DNA from: Sciurus carolinensis
Lineage: Eukaryota; Chordata; Mammalia; Rodentia; Sciuridae
DNA length: 64,000 nucleotides
Assembly: GCF_902686445.1 (NCBI RefSeq)
Contig: NW_025920104.1
Location: 1,674,001 to 1,738,000 of the forward strand
Direction of reading: 5' to 3'
Position numbers and translations under genes: made by a program. Every line of letters begins with the position of its first letter. The first letter of the stretch is position 1. The notes below the pieces were generated by a model. The model searched no databases. It worked only from the letters and a program-made list of their open reading frames with translations, and was not told where the DNA came from. Positions 1-11,589 of this stretch are shown piece by piece.

Positions 1-1582
1 CACCTCATCATACCCCTCATTCCCTCAGCATAAGTACCTGTGAGAACAATACAAATTTGCAGCTTGATCAGAATTCCTGTCTTGCTGCCACTCCCTGTGT
101 CTCTTGTCCCTTTCATTCCTTCTCTCTTAGGTTCGCTGTCCTGCGTTGATGTCCCGCGGACAGGGACAACAGTAGTGGTTATGGCTGAGTCTATTTTACA
201 TTGTTGGCATAATTTGCACTCTTCCCTTAGAATAAAGAAGATCTGAACATAAGGTACCTCACACCATTTTCCTTCCCTTTTGCAAAATCTATCAAGCTGT
301 ACAATTGTATTAAAATTTATACTTCCCTCTGGCAGCCAGGATTCTCCATCAGAGAGTTTGTATTGAGACCAGGCCTGGAGGCAGAAGAAAATGAGGCTCT
401 TTTTCTTGAGTGTCTGTGGGTCAAATTTGCCCCAGTTTTTCAGTATGCAGGCTACTGGTGAACCTGGCAATACTGTTGAGAGTGAAGCTCCCATCTAAGT
501 GGAAGAAAAGAAAAATAGACCTACGGCGACTGTGCCAGAGACCATTTTGAGGGACGTCTCCCTAAGTTTGAGCTTCAATCTGGTCCAGAAAACCCATCTA
601 TAACTACTTGGCTTTGCCAAAGTGATTTCCGACCTTCTTTGGCAAAGTGCTAGGGTTCTAGTTTGCCCTGTGCTAGAGAACCTTGGAGGATTCAGACTTA
701 AGGGCATTACTGCTTTCCTCCCTGCCACTATAAATTCCTAATTAAGAGGGACCCACAACAAAAGAAGAATTGCACATCTTCTTGCCTATTTTGTAGACTA
801 AAGGAATCTCCAAAGGGTGAGGGGGACACTATTGATTGTTGAACATATAATACCCTGTTCTCTGAGGGATTCAAGGGAGGGGTTGAATTAAAATATACAT
901 CTCCTCGCATCTGAGAACACACTGAGCACAGGAAAACTTTAAACAAACTAGCAAAGGCTAAATATGCAAACAAAGATAACCTGAGCATTTTCCTACTGAT
1001 TTTCCTATGTCTTTCTCTTAATCCTACTATCTGAATGCTTAATGTCTGATCAGCAAGCAAAGGGGAAACATCCAGGAGGGAGTGGATGTGTGTGGTGTGC
1101 TGCATGGCCCATATGGAGGCAAATGTAATTGGTGCTTTCCCTCAGTGCCATTTGTCTACTGATCACTCTGGATACCCCTTAGGGCGGTCAGGAGGGGGAA
1201 TCTGGAGAAGGAACCTTTGGGCTCCACCTGAGAGTAGCCCGGGCCGAGAACCTCTCAGTTGTTCCACCCCTTCCCCTGCCTCCATGCATCCTGGGCAGTT
1301 CAGGACTAGGGACACTATGTACTCACTGCAATTGTGCTCCGGGCCTGGGCAGAAAAGTAGGAAATGGCTTCAGCAGAGCCCGAGCATACCTGCAGAGCAG
1401 AGGATTGGAAACTTGTCTGGGTGGGGAAACCTCTCACCTGAGTCTTAAGAATGGCGACTGCACTAACTGCGTTTACGTAGCCGACTGGTGCCCATTTTGC
1501 CCTCCAGAAGGAAAGAGACAGAAAGATGCACCTCAGACAGATTGGGGTGCATGAAGAGAAAAGCTCACTTACCTCAGCGTAG
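1..1582 (-). mobile_element. ERV1 5' internal region (leader and gag remnant), decayed
   Basis: This is the 5' internal part of a gammaretrovirus-like provirus on the minus strand. About 890-1590 aligns by eye with 40290-41000 of the ERV1 array further right: both share the pattern around the gag leader and a minus-strand splice donor (GAG|GTAAGT type, near 1570 here and near 40985 there). No long open frame remains; reading frames are short and broken, so gag is a pseudogene. The region joins a primer binding site at 1583-1600 and runs off the left edge of the window. The part left of about 500 has no clear counterpart that I could align. The family is inferred from the array and the primer site. 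Confidence 0.6.
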
Positions 1583-1600
1583 ATCTCGGTGGGACCTCCA
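1583..1600 (-). other. Primer binding site, tRNA-Gln type
   Basis: On the minus strand the site reads TGGAGGTCCCACCGAGAT, the complement expected for the 3' end of tRNA-Gln, a primer used by some gammaretrovirus-like elements. It lies two bases from the LTR edge, the normal spacing. It fixes the orientation and shows that the LTR at 1603-2026 acts as a 5' LTR for the sequence to its left. Confidence 0.75.
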
Positions 1601-1602
1601 AA

Positions 1603-2026
1603 TCTGATACCGCTCTTTACCGGTGATGAGTCCTGCTTCCTCAGGTGTTGAAGTATAATGCCAGAGAAGCACGCTGAGGCAAATGTAGAGTGGAAAATGC
1701 AGCTTTATTAAAGAAAAGTAAAAGCAGACTTCTCCCAGGTGAAGAAGGGGACCCAAAGGCGGAATCCATGGGATGAGCAAATCTTGTCCTTTTTATGGGT
1801 TTTATTCTCCCATTCTTTCTCCCTTATCTCTTCCCTTCCTGCCTACAGGATTAGGCCTGTTTTTGCAGGTGAGATGTAAAAAGTGAAAAGCGGATGGGGC
1901 AGGGGGAGGGTCAAAGTGATTCAGACAGGCAAGGGCAAAGGAGGCATTAATCAGCACCTTCCTGCCTGTAGTCTCTGACAAGGGCAGGTAAATTTGGTTA
2001 TCAATGGGTTCTGCAGGTCTGTGACA
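1603..2026 (-). mobile_element. ERV1 LTR with internal sequence on both sides
   Basis: This long terminal repeat of about 424 bp lies on the minus strand. A poly(A) signal (TTTATT on the plus strand, near 1701-1706) and a TATA-like stretch near 1790-1805 are in the expected order. Its minus-strand start is TGTCACAG, preceded by a purine-rich tract on the right (2027-2040). Its end is two bases from the tRNA-Gln primer site. It therefore has a primer site on one flank and a polypurine tract on the other, like a middle LTR. Exact ends are uncertain by a few bases because the terminal inverted repeat is imperfect. Confidence 0.65.
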
Positions 2027-2430
2027 TTCCATTCTCCCATGGCAGTCTCCAACTTCCAGAGGCAGATGGCTTTATGGCCTCCATTTTCTTGATCTGACCT
2101 GATTTCCTATTTCTACACTAACTGTCCTGTCCCCAATTCTGGCTTCATTATTCATGTCAATTTTGTCTGGTATATACATAGACAATATGACATTAGACAA
2201 AAACAGATACACATAACACAAAAGGCCTTGTATCATTTATCTCTATTGCAATGTAACAGATGTTCAAAAATAACTCGAGTTGAATAAAAATAGAACTGAT
2301 TAGAAAATCATTAACCTAGGTATGTAGGATCAAAATTGTGAGCTCAAAACATATTGCATTTAAGAAAAACAAAATAAAAAAGAATTGTAGAAGAAAAAAT
2401 GATAATAACCATTAATTATATCATAAAAGA
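2027..2430 (-). mobile_element. ERV1 3' internal remnant
   Basis: Bases 2040-2160 align with 34553-34685 of the ERV1 array (the 3' end of its internal region). Bases 2180-2430 align with 38565-38770. About 3.9 kb that separates these two blocks in the array is absent here. No coding frame survives. The right edge passes into an A/G-rich stretch (about 2430-2490) before a different, betaretrovirus-like element starts. Confidence 0.6.
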
Positions 2431-2489
2431 TAGAGGAAGAGGAAGTCAGAGAGAAGGGGTGAGGAGAAGGAGTGGGAGAGAGAAAATGA

Positions 2490-3623
2490 TTTATTTCCTT
2501 CTTTGCTAGGGATTTGTTTTAAAGTTCACAGGGCACATAAGCCACTTGATCTAAATACTGAGGTGGGCCCTGTGCCTAAACAGCTGATGAAGCATAGATT
2601 CCTTCTCCCTGTAAACATTCAGCATTTAACTGTACTCCTGCCTTATTATTCCTTTCAGCTTGTTGTTCACATTTATCATAGAACTCTGCTCTTCCATAGG
2701 AGGCACTCACCAGAGCCCAATATCATAAGACACAAATCTTTCCAGCCCTTGGGAGTGTTAAGATCTAGACTAAAATTCTCTATTAACTGTGTAGCAAAGG
2801 GGGAATGAACACCATCTTCTTGAACTGCCTTCCTAATAGTAGTAACTGTCTTTTGTTCAGGAGGATACCAATGCAAAAGTCGCTGTGCTGTTCTATTGAG
2901 ATTTACTGGAAATTCTTGTAAGGGAGTTCCCCAATTATGATCCCTAGTTTGACATAAATCATTAAAATGTGAATCCCCCAAGGATTATTATTTGAATATG
3001 CTGGAGGAGCAGAAACAGATTCTTCAGCTACCCACGTGGTTCCTTACTGTCATTTGATGGCAATGTAAAACTCTGGCCACAAGATGGCAATACAGGATAA
3101 AACTGACTAGGCCTTGGCTGTGGTTGATCATAGTCCTCCTTATCTCTAAATTCCTGTGGTTTTTCTAACTCTTATTTTTGACTTTTTTGTACTGGTGCCT
3201 GTTGATCAGCATTTATAGTTTCATCTTTCTTTTAACAATTCCCACGCTCTACTTGAGCAGCCAGAATATCTTGTAAGCCTAAGTGTGTTTCCACAGGAAT
3301 CCCCATAAGACATGCTAAAAGAGCATTAACAATTGGATAAAAAGTGAGAGAGTAGGTTTTACCATCCTATATCTCCTTCCTATGGGATAAATGTATAACT
3401 CTCTCCCATGACCCAGTATCCCATATTCTATCTAATGCCACCCATGGGGTGAATTTATAACACTGTCCCAAATATTTATAGCCTCCTTTTCTGAGGCTTT
3501 TACTTGCCTACTCCTTAACAGCACTTGTAAATATCACACCTGGGGAACTCTAACCAAAGGCGGTAGACTCCCCATAAGAAGGTCACTCACCGAGCAGCTC
3601 TGTGGGTATCATCTTCCTCTGAG
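2490..3623 (-). pseudogene. gag: Class II (betaretrovirus-like) gag remnant
   Basis: The minus strand carries a decayed Gag of the betaretrovirus/ERVK kind. The best stretch is the open frame at 2676-2981 (101 codons), which has the capsid-type pattern ending in a tryptophan-rich IL-G-LLWKS motif. Upstream (about 2990-3600) there are matrix-like fragments interrupted by stops. The order LTR, tRNA-Lys primer site, leader, gag is normal for such an element. Protease, polymerase and envelope are missing; the element breaks off near 2490 where it meets an unrelated ERV1. No function is expected. Confidence 0.6.
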
Positions 3624-3641
3624 GCCCCACGTTGGGTGCCA
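3624..3641 (-). other. Primer binding site, tRNA-Lys(1,2) type
   Basis: The minus strand reads TGGCACCCAACGTGGGGC, one change from the site complementary to tRNA-Lys(1,2). The change could be a CpG-type transition. It lies three bases from the LTR start and identifies the neighbouring gag fragment as class II (ERVK-like). Confidence 0.8.
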
Positions 3642-3644
3642 AAA

Positions 3645-3923
3645 TGTTGTCAAATGTGAGTTGGCCTCTCAGTAAAAGGGAGTGAGTGCGACTGTACCCC
3701 TTAATTCAGACACCGGGAGACAGATTGTGGGACACAAACTCAATTTATTCAGGAAGTGCAATAGATTTTATAAGAAGTGAGAACCAATGATATTAATGAG
3801 ACACCCAGGCAACTGCTCAGGTTACATGTTTAAAATACTGCCCTACAGGGAAGAGCAGACTTCTACTGGGGACAAGGAAGGCTCAAGAGGCATTGGGTCA
3901 TCACACAGTGTACTCATGTAACA
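3645..3923 (-). mobile_element. Class II ERV LTR, short
   Basis: On the minus strand this LTR starts TGTTAC and ends GACAACA, giving a short TGTT/AACA inverted terminus. The plus strand has TTTATT near 3742, an inverted poly(A) signal. At about 279 bp it is short for a class II LTR, so the upstream (right) edge may be wrong or the U3 may be truncated. No second LTR for this element is visible in the window. Confidence 0.5.
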
Positions 3924-3979
3924 GGAAGATAGCCCAGTGTTCTGTGCTCAAGACAAGTCCATACCATGGATCCATGAAG

Positions 3980-4083
3980 GGTACACCACAGGATTCTCCT
4001 CAGATACACATTTCCTGATCACTAAGGCCTATCACACTTTTGCATATTCTTTAACATGCCCTCTTTTGATATTCAGGTTTGGT
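3980..4083. repeat. Unclassified dispersed repeat, copy 1
   Basis: A block around CACTAAGGCCTATCACAC matches a block at 7880-7962 in the same orientation at about 85% over roughly 80 bases. I do not recognise the family. The second copy abuts the broken end of the LINE-1. Confidence 0.5.
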
Positions 4084-6862
4084 CATTCCATTGGGTATTC
4101 GATTTTCCTTTTGAGCAGGAGGATTTGCAATAAATATCTGATACTGACATGCACTCTTGATTTCCAGAACAAAGTTCCTGTGCTGCATATCACAAAATGA
4201 AGTCATTTACATTGAAGATCAATGGAGAAGAGGGTTCGGTGTAAGGAAAGCCTTCCCTCAGAGGTCTTGTGCTGAAAAAATGAAAAAATAGCACATACAT
4301 CATCAGCTGTCCCTTACAAACAACAGGAAAAAGCCAGGATTTGGCAAGGGGCATTGAAGACCTTGCAAGGGGAATTAGGGTCAGTCATGATGCTTGCTCA
4401 GAGAAGGACCTGGCACTGACTACCTCCTGTACCTGAGCAATATACTGAAGCTAAAGAAATGGCCTGGAAGGTGGATACAGACCTTAAGCAATGCCCATTT
4501 ATTTACTGTACCTTCACTGAAGTTGGTTTTCAACACCAACACTGTTCTGCTCTTCATGCCCCTAAGAGGTCCTTACTCTGTTGTTTAAATATTCATCCTG
4601 GAAGCTCTGTGCCATTCCCCTTTCAGCACAATGCCTGTTCACTTTTGGTATTGTACTCTGTGAAAATGTGTTCTTCATGCCAAGAGCAGGCTCTTGTTTC
4701 ATCCATGGGCTTGTGCTCTGCATCTTACAAGGGCTGATAATAGGACTCTTGGCCATTTCTCAGAGGGTCTTGTGCCACAGAGGCACCAGTCTGGTCAAGG
4801 GAATGAACCCTTGGGTGAACAGAGAAGGACTAGATATTTATCCCTCTGAAGGTGTGTTGCAGGACACCTGGAAAAATCATGGCAGGACAAATTCTGAGTG
4901 CAGCCCAGGTGTAAATCTGCAGCCAAGGTGGTTGGCCCTGGCAGGTGGAGTGAGCACAGAACATCTCTCCTTGCCTGGCAGCTCCCACCTGCCCTCCTTT
5001 CCAACATGATAAATGAATGACTCCCTGGCCTCCTCATGAGGAATCACAGCAGTCACACAACTGCACTTAGAAGACAAACACCCCAGGTTCCAGCTGCCTC
5101 CTGTTAGGTCTACCTTGGAAAGGAGGGGCAAATGACCAGACAGGGTGTGATGTTTCCCAATTCAAGAGCACCTAAGCTAGGGAGCTGCACTGCCACTCCC
5201 CTGCGCTGAGCTGTCAGGAGCCATCATGCCATGTGGCTGCTAAAACCCTAGGTGATTTGCAGACTTGGCCAAATTCTGGGTGTATCCAGACTTGGAGGAG
5301 TGGTTTCGCAGGGTGATGCAGATGGAGCCAGTGCTAAGTTGGGTGAACACGTGACCTCATGGCAGACCTCTTTCTCTGCCTGGTCCTCCACACCTCGTGG
5401 GGGATCCCTGACCACAGCAGGAGCTAGGTGACCATGGTGTCATGACCCCCAGGGTGGCCAAAGTAGCACAGTGCCACCGAGCATGCCTGGAGTGTAGTGA
5501 GAGCTGTCAGACATCAGCGGGGTACCCTGTCCTGCCTGGAACCGCAGTGATCCCCGGCCCACTCATCTGCACCAAAAAAAAAATACATTGCTCCACTTCA
5601 ACTGGGTGCACAGATTAGGATACCATTTCTTGAAAGATCAGACCCCTGACCATGGTTTCCAACAACTTTCCACTTACTGGCACTGTGCAGCTGGCACTTT
5701 TTTCAATCTCAGTCTGAAGCCACCAGGATCAGAAGTGTCTCTCGTTGCCAAGGAAACTGTGACACCATCCAGCTGGTATGCACCCCTCTGTGACCTCAGG
5801 CACTGTCTGAGGTGCAGGCATGAGGTCACAGAAGCCACTCCTCAACATCCAGGTGGTCCAAGGCCCGGAGAAAGCCACTGGGGAGAGAGAGAAAGTGCGT
5901 TCTCCTGCTTGAGCCTGGTACCTCTGTGCCCTTGACACCTGTCATGCCTGAAGCACACCCCTTCCAATGAGAATAGAGTCCCTCTACCATTTTTTCCTCT
6001 CAAGGAACAGGAACCTTGGAGACCAAAAGTGAGGCCATTTACAGAGGGGAATGAATTGAGGTTGAAGGATTGAGAGACAGATCCAGGATATGACTTCTAG
6101 CCACTTATCTCACTCCATTGAATCTTGAGAGAAAGAGTGACAAACCTAACTAGGGGCAGGTGGACACTGCATGAGGAATTTGTGTTTTCTTCACTCGAGC
6201 ATATATCAATCCTGGGACCGCAGACCCCATGAGCCATCAACACTTCCTTTTCCTCTTTAGATTTACTGACAGGGTCTGGCTGTGTTCCTGAGGCATTCCC
6301 TCATTTAGGGAAAAAGGCTTTGCCCATGAGAAACACCTTACTCTTCCTCATCCATAAATAAGATGTGAGGCAAGATCCAGCACCTCCACTGGGTTGTGCC
6401 TTTTGCCCAGATGTCTCCTGGTAAGAAATTGTCCAAGGAAAATGCCAGAAGGATAAAGAGGAGTGAGGAAAGAGTCAGCGGTTTGTGATTGGAATGACTA
6501 GGCTCCAGTTGTGAATGATCCCTGATATCTCACTTCATACTGACAACCTGAGCATATTCTGATTCTCACATATGCCTGCCCCTCTTACTGCCTTTCACCC
6601 ACACGAAGTCCATGCTCTCTAACATCATTTTCTTCTCAGTGCTCAGCTACAAGCCTTTTCCTCCTTCAATAGATAGGGATAAACATTTCCCCTCATGACA
6701 CACTGCTTGATTGTGGGTCTTGATGTACACAAAAGATTCCTTGCAGGATTGCTGTGGAAAGGAAGATGAAGATTTTCTAAGGAATTTGTTGGCTTTGTTT
6801 GGGGATCGGTTTGCTACAGAGAACAATAGATGATCTAGAGGGTATCTAAAAGCTGGTGCTGC
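4084..6862. other. No recognisable gene; part of a dispersed inverted homology
   Basis: Reading frames here are short and overlap on both strands without domain signatures. The only structure I see is at about 5690-6110, which is related in inverted orientation to 62810-63210. A short A-run lies at 5574-5583. Confidence 0.5.
5690..6110. repeat. Segment homologous (inverted) to 62810-63210
   Basis: Blocks such as GAGGTCACAGAAGCCA, CCTCAACATCCAGGTGG and AGAGAAAGTGC occur in the same order on the opposite strand at 62.8-63.2 kb. Identity is about 75-80% by eye across roughly 400 bases with small gaps. It is not a SINE or LINE that I recognise. It may be an old repeat family or a relic of a duplicated gene region. 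Confidence 0.65.
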
Positions 6863-6950
6863 CATGCTGAAGAGATAACTCCTCTTGGAGGGCGCTCACC
6901 TAGCAAGTGCAAGGACCTCAGTTCAACTCCTTTGCCAGACACTCAGACAG
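6863..6950 (+). repeat. ID-type SINE, degenerate
   Basis: The tRNA-like order of an ID element is visible: a box-A-like start, a GCTCACCTAGCAAGTGCAAGG core and a box-B-like GTTCAACTCC. It is eroded and has no clear A-tail. Confidence 0.5.
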
Positions 6951-7879
6951 GGATGGGATGGAAGGACTCTTTCTAATATGGCAGCACTCCCTCCTGTCAT
7001 CTTTTTCTCCTCTTTTCACCAACTCAATCAGCACAGGTGGAAAAGATAGTGTTGGACACGCAAGCCTTTTTCAACCAGACTTTCAGCATGGAGCTGCAGT
7101 CAAAGTTAGCAGTGTTTTACAGCTCACCTGCGTTTCCTAGCAGGAGATGTTCCTTCACAGGAGTCAACTCACAGCAACTCATAGGTGAGTTCCTTCTCAC
7201 GACTATGCTCATGGGGTTATATCATCAGCAAGTTCTTCAAGAAGATGGTGCTCACCAGGTTGCAAATGGCAGGAACTTCCAAATGACAACTGCACTAGTC
7301 TTTGGAAATTACCAGGCTTCTTGGGCACACTCCAGATGCTGGGCAACTGAAGAGGTCTTGCACAGCTCAGCATGTTCCATGTCAACCTCAATGTCATGCG
7401 GAGAAGCAAGAGGTGAGGACCAAAGACAGCCACCCTTGGCCCTGGCTCTTCTCACTCAGATTTCCTTGGCATCAGGTTGCAAATGACTTGAAGTCCAATT
7501 TTGTGATTTGGGGATGCATACGTGTTAGCTCCTGCTGATAGCATTCAGAAGGAATTACGGGAATGTGCAACCTAGTCTCCCAGTATCATTGGAGGTCCAG
7601 TGTCAAGAGTAATGAGGCCCTCTTCTAGACTATTGTTAATTTGGATGGAGGGTCTGAAGAGATGCAGTGCAGAATTGCTTGAAGGATATGGTGTTCTCAT
7701 GTGCACCATGGTTCTGGGAATGATTGGCTCGTGCTTTGCAGGGTCAAGAATGACACAAGAAGCCCTATTGGAAAGAAGACACACTTAAAGAGGGAAAGCA
7801 GAGATACTAGGCACCTGGCAGGTTGGCAGTGGATATAACCAGTTCAGAAAGTAATAAGGATGCTACAATTTGAAAATAC

Positions 7880-7962
7880 TTGAGGATACACTCTTCCTAC
7901 TCACTAAGGCCTTTCACACTTTTGCATGTTGTTTAACGTGTCCTCTTTTGCTATTCAGGATT
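7880..7962. repeat. Unclassified dispersed repeat, copy 2
   Basis: Direct-orientation relative of 3980-4083 (about 85% over the best 60 bases). Its right end lies within about 15 bases of the point where LINE-1 similarity starts. Confidence 0.5.
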
Positions 7963-7977
7963 TGCCCCTTCTCCTAT

Positions 7978-8370
7978 TCATATCTCTTTAATTTCTTTTG
8001 TCTGTCTAATTGCTCTGGCTAGAGTTTCAAGGACACTGTTGAATAGAAGTGGTGAAAGAGGGCATCCCTGCCATGTTCCAGTTTTTAGGGGGAATGCTTT
8101 CAGTTTTTCACCATTTAGAATGATATTGGCCATGGGCTTAGTATAGATGGCCTTTAAAACAGTAAGGAATGTTTCCACTATCCCTATTTTTTCTAGTGCT
8201 TTGAGCATGAATGGATGCTGTATTTTATCAAATGCTTCTTCTGCTTCTATCAAAATAATCATGTGATTATTAACTTTAAGTCTGTTGATATGGTGAATGA
8301 CATTTATTGATTTCTGGATGTTGAACCAACCTTGCATCCCTGGGATAAAACCCACTTGATCGTGGTGCAC
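7978..8370 (-). pseudogene. LINE-1 ORF2 reverse transcriptase fragment
   Basis: A 130-codon open stretch matches the finger and palm part of LINE-1 reverse transcriptase. It shows a DAEKAFDKIQ-like motif (here written with E for D) and the [14 protein letters not shown] block. It stops close to the element's broken end, just before the expected FADD catalytic motif, so the enzyme is dead. Confidence 0.9.
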
Positions 8371-9667
8371 TATCTTTTAAATATATTTTTGCATGTGATT
8401 TGCTAAAATCTTGTTGAGAATTTCTGTGTCATGTTCATTAAGGGTATTGGTCTGAAATTTTCTTTCTTCCATGTGTCTCTGTCTGGTTTAGGTATCAGGG
8501 TGATATTGGCTTTATATAATGAGTTTGGGAGTGTTCTCTCCTCTTCTATTTCATGGAATACTTTGAAGAGTATTGGAATGAGTTCTTCTTTAAAGGTTTT
8601 GTAGAACTTAGCTGAGAACCCATCTGGTCCCAGACTTTTCTTTGTTGGTAGGCTTTTGATGACTTCTTCTATTTCATTACTTGAAATTGATCTATTTAAG
8701 TTGTGTATGTCCTCCTGGTTTAGTTTAGGTAATTCATATGTCTCTAGAAACCTGTTGATGTCTTTGAGATTTTCTCATTTTTTTGGAGTTTAGATTTTCA
8801 AAATAGTTTCTAATTATATTTTGTATTTCACTTGTGTCTGTATTGATATTTCCTTGTTCTTCCAAATTTTAGTAATTTGAGTTTTCTCTCTCCTTCTCTT
8901 TATTAGTGTGTTTAAGGGTTTATCAATTTTGTTTCTTTTTTAAAGAACCAACTATTTATTTGGTTAATTTTTTCTATTGTTTCTTTTGTTTCAATTTCAT
9001 TAATTTCAGCTCTGATTTTAACTATTTCCTGTCTTCTACTACTTTTGGTGTTGGGCTGTTCTTTTTCTAGGGCTTTAAGCTGTAGTGTTAAGTCTTTTAT
9101 TTGTTGATTTTTTCTTCTTTTATTGAATACGCTTCATGAAATAATTCTTCATCTAAGTACTGCTTTCATAGTGTCTCAGAGATTTGGATATGATGTGTCT
9201 TTGTTCTCGTTTACTTCTAAGAATTTTTTATTTTCCTCCTGATGTATTCTGTTATCCATTCATCATATAATAGCATATTATATAATCCCTAGGCATTGGA
9301 GTAGTTTCTGTTTTTTTATTCTATCATTATTTCTAATTTCAAATGCATTATGATCAGATAGAATACAAGGTAGCATCTCTATCTTCTTGTATTTGCCAAC
9401 ATTAGCTTTATGGCACAAAATATGGTCTATTTTAGAAAAGGATTCATGTGCTGCTGAGAAGAAGGTATACTCGCTCTTTGTTGGATTTTATATTCTATAT
9501 ATGTCTGTTAAGTCTAAATTATTGATTGTGTTATTGAGATCTATGGATTCTTTATTCAATTTTTGTTTGGAAGATCTGTCCAGTGGTGAAAGAGGTGTGA
9601 TAAACTCGCCTACTATTTTTGTGTTGTGGTCTATTTGATTTCTGGAGTTGAGAAGGATTTTTTTGAC

Positions 9668-10059
9668 TTACATGGATGAGCCAATGTTTGGGGCATAGAT
9701 ATTTATGATCATTATGTCTTGCTGATTTATGCTTCCCTTAAGCAGTATGACATGTTCTTTATCCCTTCTGACTAACTTTGGCATGAAGTCCATATTATCT
9801 GAATTGAAGATGGACTCTCCAGCTTTTTTGCTGTGTCCATATACATGGTATGTTTTTTCCCATTCTTTCACCTTTAGTCTGTGGTATCTCTTTCTATGTG
9901 ATGAGTCTCTTGCAGGCAGCATATTGTTGAATTTTTCTTTTTAATCCACTGTGCCAGTCTATGTCTTTTGATTGATGAGTCCAGACAATTACATTCAGGG
10001 TAATTATTGAGATATGATTTGTATTTCCAGTCATTTGGCTCATTTTTGTTTTTTGACAC
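9668..10059 (-). pseudogene. LINE-1 ORF2 endonuclease domain fragment
   Basis: This is the N-terminal part of ORF2, the apurinic-endonuclease-like domain that nicks target DNA. Two overlapping minus-strand frames (9874-10059 and 9668-9922) carry the family pattern, including the CLQETH motif that holds the catalytic glutamate. The change of frame between them marks a break. The sequence from here to 8370 still resembles ORF2 but is full of stops. Confidence 0.85.
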
Positions 10060-10108
10060 GATTTGTTTTCTCCTTTATTTGGCTATTCCTTTAGGCTAGT
10101 TCCTCCCT

Positions 10109-11125
10109 TTACTGATTTCCATCATTGTTTTTCATCTCTTCCTCATGGAATATTTTGCTAAGAATGTTCTGTAATGCTGATTTTCTTTTTGTAAATTCTT
10201 TTAGTTTTTGTTTATCATGGAAGGATTTTATTTTGTCATCAAATCTGAAGGTAAGTTTTGCTGGGTATAAGATTCTTGTTGGTGTCTGTTTTCTTTTAGA
10301 GCTTGATAAATGTTGTTCCAAACCCTTCTAGTTTTTAGTGTCTGGATATCTGCTGATATCTTTATTGGTTTTTCCCTGAATGTAATTTGATTCTTTTCTC
10401 TTGCAGCCTTTAAAATTCTGTCTTTATTTTCTATGTTAGATATTTTCATAATAATGTGTCTTGGTGAGGATCTGTTGTAATTTTGTGTATTTGGAGTTCT
10501 ATTAGCCTCTTGTACTTGATTTTCCATTTTATTCTTCAGATTTGGGAAATTTTCTGATATTATTTCATTGAATAGATTGCTCATTCCTTTGGTTTGTTTC
10601 TCTAAGCTGTCTTCAATCCCAATAATTCTTAAATTTGGCCTTTTTGTGATATCCCATAATTCTTGTAGATTCTGTTCATGATTTCTTACCATCTTCTCTG
10701 TTTGGTCAACCTTGTTTTCAAGATTAAATATTTTGTCTTCAATATCTGAAGTTCTGTCTTCCAGGTGTTCTATCCTATTGGTTATGCTTTCTATGGAGTT
10801 TTCAATTTGGTTTATTTTTTCCTTCATTTCAAGAATTTCTGTTTTTTTTTCAGTATCTTTAACTCTTTATTGAAATGATTTTTGCTCCCAGTATTTGCTT
10901 TTTTAACTGTTGATTGGTGCGATCATTTAATGCCTGCATTTGTTTTTTCATCTCATCCTTCAATGCCTCCATTTGATTTTTCATCTTCTCTTTTGCTTCT
11001 CTGATATTTTTAATTATGTAAATTCTGAACTCCCTTTCTGACATTTCTTCTGCTGTGCTGTCATTGGGTTTTATTGATATAGCAGCTAGGTTTGTTTTGC
11101 ACATTTTCTTCCCTTGTTTTCTCAT
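10109..11125 (-). pseudogene. LINE-1 ORF1 (RNA-binding chaperone), broken
   Basis: ORF1p normally forms coiled-coil trimers that coat LINE-1 RNA. The start is ATG at 11125-11123 on the minus strand. A basic N-terminus and a heptad-rich coiled coil follow to about 10700 (repeated IENSIESITNRIEHLEDR-like spacing). Next come an RRM-like block with the NLRIIGI motif near 10630 and a C-terminal domain. The frame is interrupted near 10859-10827 and again near 10228-10320, so at least two breaks split it into three pieces. It overlaps a hairpin at its start (11124-11162). Confidence 0.85.
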
Positions 11126-11162
11126 CTGCAATATCTCAGTAGAACTCTGAGATATTGCAGAT
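11124..11162. repeat. Perfect 16-bp inverted repeat at LINE-1 ORF1 start
   Basis: The arms ATCTGCAATATCTCAG (11124-11139) and CTGAGATATTGCAGAT (11147-11162) are exact reverse complements with a 7-base loop. The left arm contains the ORF1 start codon on the minus strand. Confidence 0.95.
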
Positions 11163-11589
11163 TTACTTATAGGTTTATAGTGTCCCTGTATATTTCCAGT
11201 ATTTCACCTCCTGGTCTTCAGTAGCCTAAAGTTTTTGAGAAACTTGATAATGCAGTGCTTCTGAAGAAAGCTACCCCTGGCCCACTACTGGGTGTGGGAA
11301 TGGGGGCTGGGTGAGAGCAGAAAGCCTCTCACTGGACGGGTCTGCTCTGAGAAGCTGGCTGTGTACTGGGCCTGCCACTGGATGGAGCCGGGCTGCTCAG
11401 GAAGTCTCTTGCTGCCCTGCCCTGCTCTGAGAAGGTGCCCACTCTCCCAGCCTGCTTCCAGGGCCAAGATATACCCAGTGGGAGTGACTCACTCAGCATC
11501 TCTGAATTGGTCCAATTTCTCAATACTTCAATTCTGAGTTCTGAAGTGACAGGAGATGCAGTCACCTTCTAGTTTGCCATTTTGAAAAC

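Larger units (their letters stand above)
7976..11580 (-). mobile_element. LINE-1 element, 5' part only, minus strand
   Basis: A LINE-1 retrotransposon reads from right to left: 5' UTR-like GC-richer sequence (about 11130-11580), ORF1 (about 10109-11125), then ORF2 endonuclease (about 9668-10059) and reverse transcriptase (to 7978). All frames carry stops. The element ends within the reverse transcriptase domain, before the catalytic FADD box, so the 3' third of ORF2, the 3' UTR and the A-tail are absent. Most LINE-1 copies lose the 5' end instead. Its sequence fits a sciurid-type LINE-1, but I cannot name the subfamily. Confidence 0.9.
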
